A DNA stretch of 64,000 nt from Cellulophaga lytica DSM 7489 (GCF_000190595.1 NC_015167.1:186001-250000), one strand, 5' to 3'. Shown: positions 41,781 to 50,925, counted from the stretch's first letter. Notes: a model not told the origin generated them from the letters alone. Numbers and translations are program-made.

Positions 41781-43088
41781 ATGATACTCGCACATACTAA
41801 ACCCATAAAATTGTCGGTCTTTTACTCTTTTCTTTTCTGTTTTATGTTTCTTTTTTTAGGATTACCAACTGTAAACGCTCAGGAATTTAATCAATATAAA
41901 GGAGAAATTTTAGATAGCGACTCTAAAAAACCTCTTGTTTTTGCTACTTTATCTATAGCCGGCTCTAATATTAGTAGTATTAGTAATGCTGAAGGTAAGT
42001 TTTCTTTAAAAGTTCCTAATGAAATATCTACAGGTGATTTGGTTGTGTCTTTTTTAGGATATAAAACAAAAAAAATAGACTTAAGAACATTAAAAAAATC
42101 TGGCAACAATAAAATATTTTTAGACATAACAGTTACTGCTCTAAGCGAAATAAATATTTCTGCTCCTAAAGATCCAAAAGCATTGGTTTTAGAAACCCTA
42201 AAAAAAAGAGGTGAAAATTATTTTGAAGACCCTACAGTAATGACAGCTTTTTATAGAGAAAGCATTAAAAAAAGAAGAAAAAACATATCGCTTTCTGAAG
42301 CTGTAGTTAACATTTATAAAGCTCCATACTCTAACTCTCGTAAAGATGTTGTTGAGCTCTACAAAACAAGGAAAAGCACCAACTACTCTAAAATGGATAC
42401 CCTTGCTTTAAAATTACAAGGTGGCCCATTTAATGCATTATATGTTGATGTAATGAAGTATCCGCAATATATTTTTGGCTTAGATGTTTTACCCTTTTAT
42501 GATTTTAGTTTTGACCACACTACCCGTATAAACAACAAGTTAATTTACGTTATCAGTTTTAAACAAAATAGCAATACCAACCAACCGCTATACAAAGGAA
42601 AATTATATATAGATGCAGAGAAAAAAATACTTACCAGTGCTATTTATTCTTTAAATATTATAGACAAACAAAAGGCTGCTAAACTTTTTGTGCGCAAAAA
42701 GCCTAATAGAGCTAAAGTATGGCCAACAGATGTTGCTTACCGGGTAGATTACAGAGAAAAAAATAACAAATGGTATTACAGCTACAGTAGTGCTATTTTA
42801 GAATTTAAAATTGATTGGGATAGCCGTTTATTTAACTCAGTTTATAGTATGAGTTGTGAAATGGCAGTTACAGATTGGGAGAAAAACACAAGTAATGTTT
42901 TACCTAAAGGTAAAGACAAAGTTAAAATGTCTATTATTCTAGGTGATGAAGCTGTTGGATTTTCAGACCCTAATTTTTGGGGAGAATATAATATTATAGA
43001 ACCAGAAAAATCTATTGAATCTGCGATAAAAAAAATTAAACGCCAGTTAAAAAGAACAAAAAAAGATGGTTCTGCTGTAAAACCTTAA
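41781..43088 (+). CDS. Carboxypeptidase-regulatory-like domain protein (DUF5686-like)
   Basis: This 435-residue exported protein has a signal peptide (cleavage near NAQ, residue ~34) followed by a CarboxypepD_reg-like Ig domain ('GEILDSDSKKPLVFATLSIAGSNISSISNAEGKFSLKVP', residues ~39-78). The rest is a beta-rich domain with 'YREYI-like' and 'DVMKYPQYIFGLDVLPFYDF' segments. This arrangement resembles the N-terminal part of SusC-like and DUF5686 proteins but without a TonB-dependent barrel. Function unknown; probably an outer-membrane-associated protein. The LD-carboxypeptidase gene follows 37 nt later. Confidence 0.8.
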   Translation: MILAHTKPIKLSVFYSFLFCFMFLFLGLPTVNAQEFNQYKGEILDSDSKKPLVFATLSIAGSNISSISNAEGKFSLKVPNEISTGDLVVSFLGYKTKKIDLRTLKKSGNNKIFLDITVTALSEINISAPKDPKALVLETLKKRGENYFEDPTVMTAFYRESIKKRRKNISLSEAVVNIYKAPYSNSRKDVVELYKTRKSTNYSKMDTLALKLQGGPFNALYVDVMKYPQYIFGLDVLPFYDFSFDHTTRINNKLIYVISFKQNSNTNQPLYKGKLYIDAEKKILTSAIYSLNIIDKQKAAKLFVRKKPNRAKVWPTDVAYRVDYREKNNKWYYSYSSAILEFKIDWDSRLFNSVYSMSCEMAVTDWEKNTSNVLPKGKDKVKMSIILGDEAVGFSDPNFWGEYNIIEPEKSIESAIKKIKRQLKRTKKDGSAVKP

Positions 43089-43125
43089 AAAGTGTATATT
43101 AGTTCTAAAATTAGACTACGCTACT

Positions 43126-44175
43126 ATGCTTAAACGAAGAAAATTTATTACAACTGCATTAGGTACTGCTGCAACAAGCTTGCTACCTATTACCATTAGC
43201 AATACTAGCTATACTCCTAAAAATAACAATTTACTAAAAGGAAAACAGTTAAAAAAGGGAGATACAATTGGTTTAGTTGCACCTGGATATGCGGTTTCTT
43301 CAGAAGGATTAGAACATGCCAAAACTACACTACGTAAAATGGGGTTTATACCATACCACACAGAACGTATTATTGGTAATTACGGATATTTTAGTAATAC
43401 AGATGCAGAAAGAGCCGCAGACCTTAATGAAATGTTTGCAAACCCGAATATAGATGGTATATTATGTGCGCGTGGCGGTTATGGATGCACACGCATTATG
43501 CAATTGATAGATTATAAAATCATTAAAAATAACCCTAAGGTTTTTATTGGTTTTAGTGATATTACAACCTTACTAAACGGTTTTTATATAGAAACTGGCT
43601 TGGTTGGTTTTCACGGACCTGTTGGCACTACACTAGATAATGAATACGGAATTTCTATGCTAGAACAACTAGTTATTAACCCTAAAAAAAGTGTTGTAAT
43701 TCATAATTCTGACTTAACTGAAGAGCAAAAAGAAAATACAGAGTATAATAGATATGTTATTACAACAGGAAATGCAGAAGGTATTTTGGTTGGCGGAAGC
43801 TTAACTTTAATTAATGCCTTAATTGGTACACCACATGAAATAGATTTTACTAATAAAATTGTGTGTATTGAAGATGTAGAAGAATCTCCTTACCGTATAG
43901 ACCGTATGTTAACGCAATTAATAGAAGGTAAAACTTTTAAAAATGCAGCAGGATTAGTTTTAGGAGTTTTTGCAGGTTGTGAAACAACACAAAAAACAAA
44001 AACATTTACGTTAAAAGAAGTTATTAAAGATAGGTTAGAGCCTTTAAATATACCTGCGGTATACGGTATGTCTTTTGGCCATATACCTGCAAATTTTACG
44101 TTTCCTATTGGTGTTAACGCTAAATTAAGCACGGCTTCTATGACGTTAACCATCACAGAAAAAGCCGTGCTTTAA
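43126..44175 (+). CDS. LD-carboxypeptidase (murein tetrapeptide carboxypeptidase, S66)
   Basis: This 349-residue protein has a Tat-like leader (LKRRKFITTALGTAATSLLPI). The S66 nucleophile Ser is in 'IGFSDITTLLNGF'; the Glu-containing block is 'IEDVEESPYRIDRML', and the His in 'MSFGHIPANFTFP' completes the catalytic triad. 'ARGGYGCTRIMQLIDY' is also conserved. The enzyme removes the D-alanine from muropeptide tetrapeptides in cell-wall recycling, normally in the cytoplasm; the Tat-like leader suggests export here. Its last codons form part of a terminator stem. Confidence 0.9.
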   Translation: MLKRRKFITTALGTAATSLLPITISNTSYTPKNNNLLKGKQLKKGDTIGLVAPGYAVSSEGLEHAKTTLRKMGFIPYHTERIIGNYGYFSNTDAERAADLNEMFANPNIDGILCARGGYGCTRIMQLIDYKIIKNNPKVFIGFSDITTLLNGFYIETGLVGFHGPVGTTLDNEYGISMLEQLVINPKKSVVIHNSDLTEEQKENTEYNRYVITTGNAEGILVGGSLTLINALIGTPHEIDFTNKIVCIEDVEESPYRIDRMLTQLIEGKTFKNAAGLVLGVFAGCETTQKTKTFTLKEVIKDRLEPLNIPAVYGMSFGHIPANFTFPIGVNAKLSTASMTLTITEKAVL

Positions 44176-44180
44176 TTCTA
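44128..44180 (+). terminator. Terminator-like hairpin overlapping the end of the LD-carboxypeptidase gene
   Basis: AGCACGGCTT (44128-44137) pairs with AAGCCGTGCT (44162-44171), with a 24-nt loop inside the coding sequence, followed by T-rich bases (TTTAATTCTATTTTATT). Confidence 0.5.
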
Positions 44181-44202
44181 TTTTATTATTTAAAAGTGAC
44201 TA

Positions 44203-45483
44203 TTACTTTTTAAACTCGCTTAAAGTTTTTGTAATAATAGCAACACACTCTAACAACTGTTCTTTAGTCATTACCAATGGTGGTGCAAACCTAATAATGT
44301 TACCATGTGTTGGCTTAGCTAGTAAACCATTTTCTTTTAATGCCATACAAATATCCCAAGCAGTAGAACTATCTTCTGTATCATTAATTATAATAGCATT
44401 TAATAAGCCCTTACCTCTTACCAACGTAACTAAATCGCTAGTTTCTATAAATTTCCCTAATTCTTCTCTAAACAACTCACCTAAAACCTGAGCGTTTTCT
44501 GCCAGTTTTTCATCTCTAACAACCTCTAAAGCAGCAATACCAATTGCAGCTGCTACAGGGTTACCACCAAATGTACTACCGTGGTTACCAGGAGTAATAA
44601 CGTTCATAATATCATTATTAGCCAAAACACCAGAAACTGGATAAGAACCACCAGACAATGCTTTCCCTAGTATTAAAATGTCTGCTTTAACCTCAGGAGT
44701 TCCAGAGCAATTTTTATCTGCACAAGTACAATTACCACATGTAGCTAATAAACGACCTGTACGTGCAATACCCGTTTGTACTTCGTCTGCTATAAATAAA
44801 ACATTGTGTTTTTTACACAAAGCTTTAGCTGCTGCTAAATACCCTTCACTTGGCACATAAACTCCAGCTTCACCCTGTATTGGTTCTACTAAAAAGCCTG
44901 CAACGTTTTTGTTGTTTTCTAGAGCAGCCTCAAGAGCAACTAAATTATCATATTCAATTTTAATAAAACCACTAGTGTATGGGCCAAAGTTTTTACGAGC
45001 AACAGGGTCGTTAGAAAATGAAATTATAGTGGTTGTACGTCCGTGAAAGTTGTTTTCACAAACAATAATCTCTGCTTCATTCTCAGGAATACCTTTTACT
45101 TCATATGCCCATTTTCTACATAATTTTAGTGCAGTTTCTACAGCTTCTGCACCTGTATTCATTGGTAATAACTTATCGTAGTTAAATGTTTCTGTTGCAA
45201 ATTTTTCAAACTTACCTAGCATATCATTATAAAATGCTCTAGAGGTAAGTGTTAATGTTTGTGCTTGGTTTACCATTGCACCTACAATTTTTGGGTGACA
45301 ATGACCTTGATTTACTGCAGAATAAGCAGATAAAAAATCGTAATATTTTTTACCTTCCACATCCCACACATACACACCTTCTCCTTTGTTTAATACAACA
45401 GGTAAAGGGTGGTAATTGTGAGCTCCGTGCTTTTCTTCTAATGCAATTGCGTCTGCAGATGCCGATCCTTGAATAATTGACAT
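44203..45483 (-). CDS. rocD: Ornithine--oxo-acid aminotransferase
   Basis: This 426-residue class III transaminase converts ornithine and 2-oxoglutarate to glutamate semialdehyde and glutamate. The PLP Lys274 is in '[13 protein letters not shown]', and '[15 protein letters not shown]' has the cofactor-binding Asp. Unlike most OAT proteins it carries a Cys-rich insert directly before the PLP loop: Cys249, 252, 254 and 259 within residues 248-260. The insert has the spacing of a metal site (CxxCxCxxxxC). It is a single-gene unit divergent from rlmD. Confidence 0.92.
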   Translation of the reverse strand: MSIIQGSASADAIALEEKHGAHNYHPLPVVLNKGEGVYVWDVEGKKYYDFLSAYSAVNQGHCHPKIVGAMVNQAQTLTLTSRAFYNDMLGKFEKFATETFNYDKLLPMNTGAEAVETALKLCRKWAYEVKGIPENEAEIIVCENNFHGRTTTIISFSNDPVARKNFGPYTSGFIKIEYDNLVALEAALENNKNVAGFLVEPIQGEAGVYVPSEGYLAAAKALCKKHNVLFIADEVQTGIARTGRLLATCGNCTCADKNCSGTPEVKADILILGKALSGGSYPVSGVLANNDIMNVITPGNHGSTFGGNPVAAAIGIAALEVVRDEKLAENAQVLGELFREELGKFIETSDLVTLVRGKGLLNAIIINDTEDSSTAWDICMALKENGLLAKPTHGNIIRFAPPLVMTKEQLLECVAIITKTLSEFKK

Positions 45484-45727
45484 AATCTAATTCTTTTAAA
45501 TATAAAACTTAAACGATTCCTGCTTAAAGGAGAGAAATCAACCTTATTTTTTAATATTTTGCAAATTACAAATTGCTATTGGAGCATAAAAAATTTAAGA
45601 CATTAATAATTAATTCCTCTATAATTTATAATTTATCAAAATAACATTAAAATTATCAAACTAAATTTAGCCTCAATTTTATTCATAATTAATAATAAGC
45701 AAGTATTTATATAACAAATAATTCTAC

Positions 45728-45735
45728 TATTTTTG
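45728..45735 (+). promoter_or_regulatory. -7 box TATTTTTG of rlmD, 4 nt before the ATG
   Basis: An exact TAnnTTTG match that ends 4 nt before the ATG at 45740, so the mRNA is expected to begin at or next to the start codon. No TTG at -33. Confidence 0.5.
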
Positions 45736-45739
45736 CGCT

Positions 45740-47152
45740 ATGCGAAGAAAAACAAAAAGAGTAGTTTTTGAGAATGTAGAAGTAGTAGATGCTGGTGCAA
45801 AAGGAAAAACTATAGGAAAAGCTCCTGACGGACGTGTAATTTTTTTAAATAACGCCGTGCCTGGTGATGTTGTAGATGTACAAACCACAAAAAAAAGAAA
45901 GGCTTATTTTGAAGGTACTGCCATAAATTACCATACCTTATCTGATAAAAGAACAGAACCACAGTGCGAACATTTTGGCGTTTGTGGTGGTTGCAAGTGG
46001 CAACATATGGGCTATGAACATCAATTGTTTTACAAGCAAAAAGAGGTAGAAAATAATTTAACCAGAATTGGACACTTACAATTACCTGCCATTACTCCTA
46101 TTTTAGGGTCAGAAAAACAATATTTTTATCGCAATAAAATGGAGTTTTCTTTTTCTGATAGCAGATGGTTAACATTAGATGAAGTAAAATCAGATAAGGA
46201 AATTGAAGATCGTAATGCTTTAGGGTTTCATATTCCTGGAATGTGGGATAAAATTTTAGACATTAAAAAATGTCATTTACAAGCAGACCCATCTAACGCA
46301 ATTAGGTTAGAAACTAAGGAATTTGCTACCAAAAATAATATGACATTTTTTAACCCTAGACACCACACTGGTGAATTACGTACCTTAATGATACGTACTT
46401 CTTCTACGGGAGAAATTATGGTACTTATTCAGTTTTTTGATGATCATAAAGAAAATAGAGAAGCACTTTTAAATCACTTGGCTACTACTTTCCCTGAAAT
46501 TACTGCCTTATTGTATGTAATTAATCAAAAACAAAATGATACTATTTACGATCAAGACATTGTTTGTTTTGCTGGTAGAGATCATATTTTTGAAGAAATG
46601 GAAGGTCTTCAATTTAAAATAAACCCAAAGTCTTTTTATCAAACTAACTCAGAACAAGCATATGAGTTGTATAAAATTACTAGAGATTTTGCAGAACTTA
46701 GCGGTGATGAACTAGTATATGATTTATATACCGGTACAGGGACTATTGCTCAATTTGTCTCTAAAAAAGCTAAAAAGGTTGTTGGTATAGAGGCTGTACC
46801 AGAAGCTATTGAAGATGCTAAAGCAAATGCTAAGCATAATAAAATAGATAATACTGTTTTTTATGCTGGTGATATGAAAAAGATTTTTAATCCAGAGTTT
46901 ATTGCTCAAAACGGTACACCAGACGTAATTATTACAGATCCACCAAGAGAAGGAATGCACAAAGATGTAGTTGAGCAAATTTTAGCTATTGCTCCCAACA
47001 AAGTGGTTTACGTAAGTTGCAACAGTGCTACACAAGCAAGAGATTTGGAATTAATGAATGATATGTATGAGATTACAAGACTGCAAGCTGTAGATATGTT
47101 TCCGCAAACGCATCACGTAGAAAATGTTGTACTTTTGAAAAAGAGGGCATAA
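45740..47152 (+). CDS. rlmD: 23S rRNA (uracil-5-)-methyltransferase RlmD-like
   Basis: This 470-residue RumA-type enzyme should methylate U1939 of 23S rRNA (or a related site). An N-terminal TRAM domain (residues ~5-60) is followed by the iron-sulfur Cys set 'QCEHFGVCGGCKWQHM'; the SAM domain has 'VYDLYTGTGTIAQFV' and 'IITDPPREGMHKDVV', and the catalytic Cys is in 'VYVSCNSATQARDL'. The Met at 45740 fits the family start. It leads the rlmD-DUF6452-DUF6048 operon. Confidence 0.93.
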   Translation: MRRKTKRVVFENVEVVDAGAKGKTIGKAPDGRVIFLNNAVPGDVVDVQTTKKRKAYFEGTAINYHTLSDKRTEPQCEHFGVCGGCKWQHMGYEHQLFYKQKEVENNLTRIGHLQLPAITPILGSEKQYFYRNKMEFSFSDSRWLTLDEVKSDKEIEDRNALGFHIPGMWDKILDIKKCHLQADPSNAIRLETKEFATKNNMTFFNPRHHTGELRTLMIRTSSTGEIMVLIQFFDDHKENREALLNHLATTFPEITALLYVINQKQNDTIYDQDIVCFAGRDHIFEEMEGLQFKINPKSFYQTNSEQAYELYKITRDFAELSGDELVYDLYTGTGTIAQFVSKKAKKVVGIEAVPEAIEDAKANAKHNKIDNTVFYAGDMKKIFNPEFIAQNGTPDVIITDPPREGMHKDVVEQILAIAPNKVVYVSCNSATQARDLELMNDMYEITRLQAVDMFPQTHHVENVVLLKKRA

Positions 47153-47191
47153 TAATTGTTCCAAATTAAAAAGAAATCAAACTATATATTG

Positions 47192-47704
47192 ATGAAAAAA
47201 ATAGGAATATTAGCTGCAATTCTTCTGTTTACAGGCTTTACATCTTGTGAAAAAGATGATATTTGCGTAGATGGTGACACTGCTTTGTTAATTGTAAATT
47301 TTTATGATTTTGAAGCTGAAGAAGAAACTGAAAAAGCAGTTACTAAACTTAGAATTGTTGGTGAGGGACAAGATTCTCCTTTTGATAATGAAGATAGCAT
47401 AGACAGAACCAACTTAACAACCATTAGTATTCCTTTGCGTGCAAATGAAACCACCACAACCTATAATTTAATTTCTAACTCTGCTGATAATGAAGATGGA
47501 GACGAAACTGGTAATACAGATACCGTAACATTTAATTATGCAACCAATGAAGTATATATTTCTAGAGCCTGCGGTTATGTTATTCATTATAATGAATTAA
47601 CTAGTACACTTACTGCAGATGCAGAAAATTGGATTAAAAACGTAGAAGTAGTAGAAACCACAGTAGAAAACATAGCCGTAACACATGTTAAAATTTATCA
47701 CTAG
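47192..47704 (+). CDS. DUF6452-like lipoprotein
   Basis: From the ATG at 47192 this is a 170-residue lipoprotein (lipobox GFTSC, Cys17). A TTG-initiated frame from 47156 would add 12 residues and mask the signal. The mature protein is acidic, beta-rich and keeps a second and third Cys ('KDDICVDGDTALLIV' and 'SRACGYVIHYNEL'), the pattern of DUF6452, found after rlmD in many Flavobacteria. No function is known. It overlaps the DUF6048 gene by 20 nt. Confidence 0.84.
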   Translation: MKKIGILAAILLFTGFTSCEKDDICVDGDTALLIVNFYDFEAEEETEKAVTKLRIVGEGQDSPFDNEDSIDRTNLTTISIPLRANETTTTYNLISNSADNEDGDETGNTDTVTFNYATNEVYISRACGYVIHYNELTSTLTADAENWIKNVEVVETTVENIAVTHVKIYH

Positions 47705-48470
47705 TATTTGTATTTTTAGTTTTGTTTTTAATGGCTTTGCGCAGAGTAAAACCATTGACTTAAACAAAAAGGATACGCTTGTTTATGAGCAACCATACGG
47801 TATACGTTTGGGTGTTGACTTAAATAGGCTTGCCCAGAATTTCTACAGAGAAGATTACAAGGGTTTAGAAATTACAGGGGATTATAGATTATCTCAAAAC
47901 CTATACGTTGCAGCAGAACTTGGTAACGAAGAAAATACCAGAGATGAGGACAATTTTAATTTTACCACTACGGGTAGTTACTTAAAATTAGGTGTAGATT
48001 TAAATGTATATGATAATTGGTATGGTATGAACAATTCTATATACATTGGTGGTAGATACGCGTATAGCACATTTAAACACAAAATAAACAGTTACCAAAT
48101 TTACGATAGTAATAGGTATTGGCAAGATGATTTTTTACCTGGCACAGAAAACTTATCTGAGTTTGATGGTTTAAATGCATCTTGGTTAGAGTTTGTTTTA
48201 GGTACTAAAGTAGAGATATTTAAAAATTTATATTTGGGTGCTAGTGTTCGTTTGGGGTATTTACTAAGTAACAAAACAGCAGATGGTTTTGCAAATATTT
48301 GGATTCCTGGCTTTAATAAAACTACTGAAGGTAGTAATTTTGGCACAGGATATAATTACAGCTTAAGCTATTTAATACCTTTATATAAAAGAGCTAAAAA
48401 GAAGAAAAAAGAACCTTTAGAAGAGCAAGAAAAGCCAAAACCTGAAGAAGGCCTAAAACCCAAAAGATAG
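47685..48470 (+). CDS. DUF6048-like outer-membrane protein
   Basis: This 261-residue exported protein has a signal peptide (cleavage near residue 19, GFAQ) and alternating strands typical of a small outer-membrane barrel ('YGIRLGVDLNRLAQNFYREDYKGLEITGDYRLSQNLYVAAELG'). A charged C-terminal tail rich in Lys, Glu and Pro (last ~30 residues) is unusual for a barrel and probably sits in the periplasm. The 20-nt overlap with the DUF6452 lipoprotein suggests a barrel-lipoprotein pair. Function unknown. Confidence 0.84.
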   Translation: MLKFITSICIFSFVFNGFAQSKTIDLNKKDTLVYEQPYGIRLGVDLNRLAQNFYREDYKGLEITGDYRLSQNLYVAAELGNEENTRDEDNFNFTTTGSYLKLGVDLNVYDNWYGMNNSIYIGGRYAYSTFKHKINSYQIYDSNRYWQDDFLPGTENLSEFDGLNASWLEFVLGTKVEIFKNLYLGASVRLGYLLSNKTADGFANIWIPGFNKTTEGSNFGTGYNYSLSYLIPLYKRAKKKKKEPLEEQEKPKPEEGLKPKR

Positions 48471-48500
48471 TAATATACTAACTAAAAAAACAGTCTTTTT

Positions 48501-48551
48501 TATTAGTAAAAGGGAGCAATAAACACTGTTTATTGCTCCCTTTTACTAATA
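48501..48551. terminator. 51-bp perfect palindrome, probably a bidirectional terminator
   Basis: The 25 bases 48501-48525 are the exact reverse complement of 48527-48551, around one unpaired base. The core GGGAGCAATAAACA hairpin has AAAA before it and TTTT after it, as a bidirectional terminator would, but the symmetry extends well beyond what termination needs. It lies between convergent DUF6048 and RlmL-like genes. Confidence 0.75.
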
Positions 48552-48566
48552 TTATATTTTAGTAGG

Positions 48567-49730
48567 TTACTCCCTATCTTTATTAAACTTAGCTTTTTTA
48601 CTTCCCTCATACATTACATATTTCACAAGCCTAGATTCTAAGTGACTGTTAAACACTTTTATTTTTCTAGACGGACGTAGACCTACGTGTTTTAATGCTT
48701 CAAGATTAGAAGTTATAAACCAAGCATCTGTACCTGGGTATTTTTGCTTTAAAGTGTCTCCTATACTTGCATAAAATTCTTCCATTTCTATATTTAGTCG
48801 TTCCCCGTAAGGCGGGTTAAACACCATATGTAAATGACCGTCTACCTCTTTTTCTGTATCAAAAAAGTTTTTACGCTCAACAGTTATATAATCATCTAAA
48901 TTAGCATTTTCTACATTATCTTGAGCTTTACGTACAGCAGAAGGTGCTTTATCAAACCCCTTTATTTTAAAATGAAAATCTCTTGTTTTATTTAAGCTAC
49001 TGTCTACAATTTTATCAAACAAATCCTCGTCAAAATCAGACCATTTTTCAAAAGCAAACTCTTTTCTATTTATGTTAGCTGGTATATTACAAGCAATCAT
49101 AGCAGCTTCAGTTAAAAAAGTACCACTACCACACATAGGATCTATAAAATCGCACTGACCATCCCAACCACTTAATAACAGACAACCAGCTGCTAAAACT
49201 TCATTTATTGGCGCAATATTGGTTGCTGTTCTGTAACCACGTTGGTGCAAAGATCTACCTGATGAATCTAAAGCTACATTACAAGTATCATTCTGTATAT
49301 GTATATTAAAACGTACATCTGGGAATTTAACATCTACATTAGGTCTTTCGCCTTCTGTATCTCTAAATTTATCTACAATGGCATCTTTAACTTTTTGAGA
49401 CACGTATAAGGAGTGCGTAAACATATCAGACTTAATGGTAGTATCTATAGCAAAAGTAGTATCTGTAGTTAAAAACTCTCCCCAATCTATAGCATACATT
49501 TTCCTGTATAAATCTTGCTCATTATACACCTTAAAAGAAGTTACAGGTTTTATAATTTTAATAGCTGTACGCAAGCATAAATTTGCTTTGTACATAAAAC
49601 CTTTATCTCCTTCAAAAAAGACACAACGTACGCCTTCTTTTACATTTACTGCGCCTAAATTGCGTAGTTCTTTTGCTAAAATCTCTTCAAAACCAAATAA
49701 GGTTTTGGCTATCATTTTATAATTATCCAT
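48567..49730 (-). CDS. THUMP-domain RNA methyltransferase (RlmL-like)
   Basis: From the ATG at 49730 this is a 387-residue methyltransferase; the frame extends upstream by ten residues, which include the promoter-proximal bases. The N-terminal THUMP region (residues ~1-155) is followed by 'IAPINEVLAAGCLLLSGWDG', 'FIDPMCGSGTFLTEAAMIACNIPA', and the catalytic 'VFNPPYGERLNIEM'. It resembles the N-terminal half of RlmL (23S rRNA m2G2445 methylation); the RlmK half is absent. A -7 box is 19 nt upstream, back to back with that of the ZIP gene. Confidence 0.92.
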   Translation of the reverse strand: MDNYKMIAKTLFGFEEILAKELRNLGAVNVKEGVRCVFFEGDKGFMYKANLCLRTAIKIIKPVTSFKVYNEQDLYRKMYAIDWGEFLTTDTTFAIDTTIKSDMFTHSLYVSQKVKDAIVDKFRDTEGERPNVDVKFPDVRFNIHIQNDTCNVALDSSGRSLHQRGYRTATNIAPINEVLAAGCLLLSGWDGQCDFIDPMCGSGTFLTEAAMIACNIPANINRKEFAFEKWSDFDEDLFDKIVDSSLNKTRDFHFKIKGFDKAPSAVRKAQDNVENANLDDYITVERKNFFDTEKEVDGHLHMVFNPPYGERLNIEMEEFYASIGDTLKQKYPGTDAWFITSNLEALKHVGLRPSRKIKVFNSHLESRLVKYVMYEGSKKAKFNKDRE

Positions 49731-49749
49731 AGGTATCTTAAAGAATACG

Positions 49750-49768
49750 CAAAAATACATTAATTTTG
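49750..49768. promoter_or_regulatory. Back-to-back -7 boxes for the RlmL-like and ZIP genes
   Basis: On the minus strand TATTTTTG (49750-49757) and on the plus strand TAATTTTG (49761-49768), both exact TAnnTTTG matches, 3 bp apart. The ZIP ATG lies 47 nt downstream and the RlmL-like ATG 19 nt downstream. Confidence 0.45.
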
Positions 49769-49815
49769 CCCCTTATTACATTTTGTCTGCAAAATTGTGT
49801 AACACCAATTTATTT

Positions 49816-50493
49816 ATGATTTATATATTACCTATTCTTGGGGTATTGCTTAGTTTTATTTTTGTCTACGTTACCAAACCAAAAAATAAAGAAATATTTA
49901 AGTTACTACTTGCTTTTAGTGGGGCTTTTTTATTAGCTATAACAGTTTTTGAACTTTTTCCTGAGGTATACGAACACGGAGACCCTAAACAAGTTGGTGT
50001 ATTTATAATGCTTGGTATTTTGTTGCAAATATTTTTAGAGTTTTTCTCTAAAGGAGCAGAACACGGTCACGTGCACCTTAATATAGATAGTGTTAATTTA
50101 CCTTGGATGCTTTTTATTAGTTTATCTATACATTCATTATTAGAAGGTATGCCACTTGGTCACCACCACAATCATAACTTTGTGTATGGCATATTGGTTC
50201 ATAAAATTCCTATTGCTATAATTTTAAGTATTTTTTTACTTAATTCTAAAATTAAACTAGCACAGGCGGTATTATTTATTACGCTATTTGCGTTTATGAC
50301 ACCATTAGGTAGTTTATTAAGTTCCAATTTAACTTTTTTAAAGACGTACCATATACAAATTACAGCATTGGTTATTGGAGTTTTACTACATATTTCTACA
50401 GTTATTTTGTTTGAAAGCTCAGAAGGTCATAAGTTTAACTTAAGAAAGTTATTAGTTATCATTTTTGGTATAGCTATTGCTTATTTTATCTAA
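49816..50493 (+). CDS. ZIP-family metal transporter
   Basis: From the ATG at 49816 this is a 225-residue membrane protein with about seven or eight helices. The metal-binding helices read 'HSLLEGMPLGHHHNHNFVYGILVHKIPIAIILSIFLL' (helices IV and V), with the HxxxE and HKIP patterns that carry the binuclear site. The His-rich cluster (GHHHNHN) lies between the helices. It should import Zn, Fe or Mn into the cytoplasm. The TTG at 49783 is an unlikely start. A small DUF4268-like gene follows after 3 nt. Confidence 0.9.
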   Translation: MIYILPILGVLLSFIFVYVTKPKNKEIFKLLLAFSGAFLLAITVFELFPEVYEHGDPKQVGVFIMLGILLQIFLEFFSKGAEHGHVHLNIDSVNLPWMLFISLSIHSLLEGMPLGHHHNHNFVYGILVHKIPIAIILSIFLLNSKIKLAQAVLFITLFAFMTPLGSLLSSNLTFLKTYHIQITALVIGVLLHISTVILFESSEGHKFNLRKLLVIIFGIAIAYFI

Positions 50494-50496
50494 GAT

Positions 50497-50925
50497 ATGT
50501 TTAGCAGAGAAGAATCTAAAAAATTGCGTGAAGAGTTCTGGATTTCTTTTGGAAAATCGTTTCCTAGGAAATGGACACTTTACAATACAGGAATTAAAAA
50601 TTTATCTTTTAAGTTTTATTTTGATAAAAAAACTGCAATGGTAACTTTAGATTTAGAGCATAATGATTTAGAAAAGCAGATAGATACTTGGGAAAAATTA
50701 TCTTCCTTAAAATCTATTATTACTACAGATTTTTTACCTGATGCTATTTTTACAGACGCTTACATTTTAGATAACAAAAAAGAAATTTCTAGAATTTATG
50801 TGATTAAAGAAAATGTTAGCATACACAACAAAAACACTTGGCAAGAGACAATGGTTTTCTTAAATGAAAATATGCAAAAGTTTGAAGCTTTTTTTGAAGA
50901 TTATAGCGACATTATTAAAGGATAA
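50497..50925 (+). CDS. DUF4268-like small protein
   Basis: This 142-residue soluble protein starts 3 nt after the ZIP gene and is probably co-transcribed. The pattern 'EFWISFGKSFPRKWTLYNTGIKNLSFKFYFDKKTAMVTLDLEHND' followed by 'EKLSSLKSII' recalls the DUF4268 family, which is sometimes found at the C terminus of restriction-related proteins. That resemblance is from memory of the pattern and is weak; no function is claimed. It has no signal peptide or membrane segment. Confidence 0.7.
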   Translation: MFSREESKKLREEFWISFGKSFPRKWTLYNTGIKNLSFKFYFDKKTAMVTLDLEHNDLEKQIDTWEKLSSLKSIITTDFLPDAIFTDAYILDNKKEISRIYVIKENVSIHNKNTWQETMVFLNENMQKFEAFFEDYSDIIKG

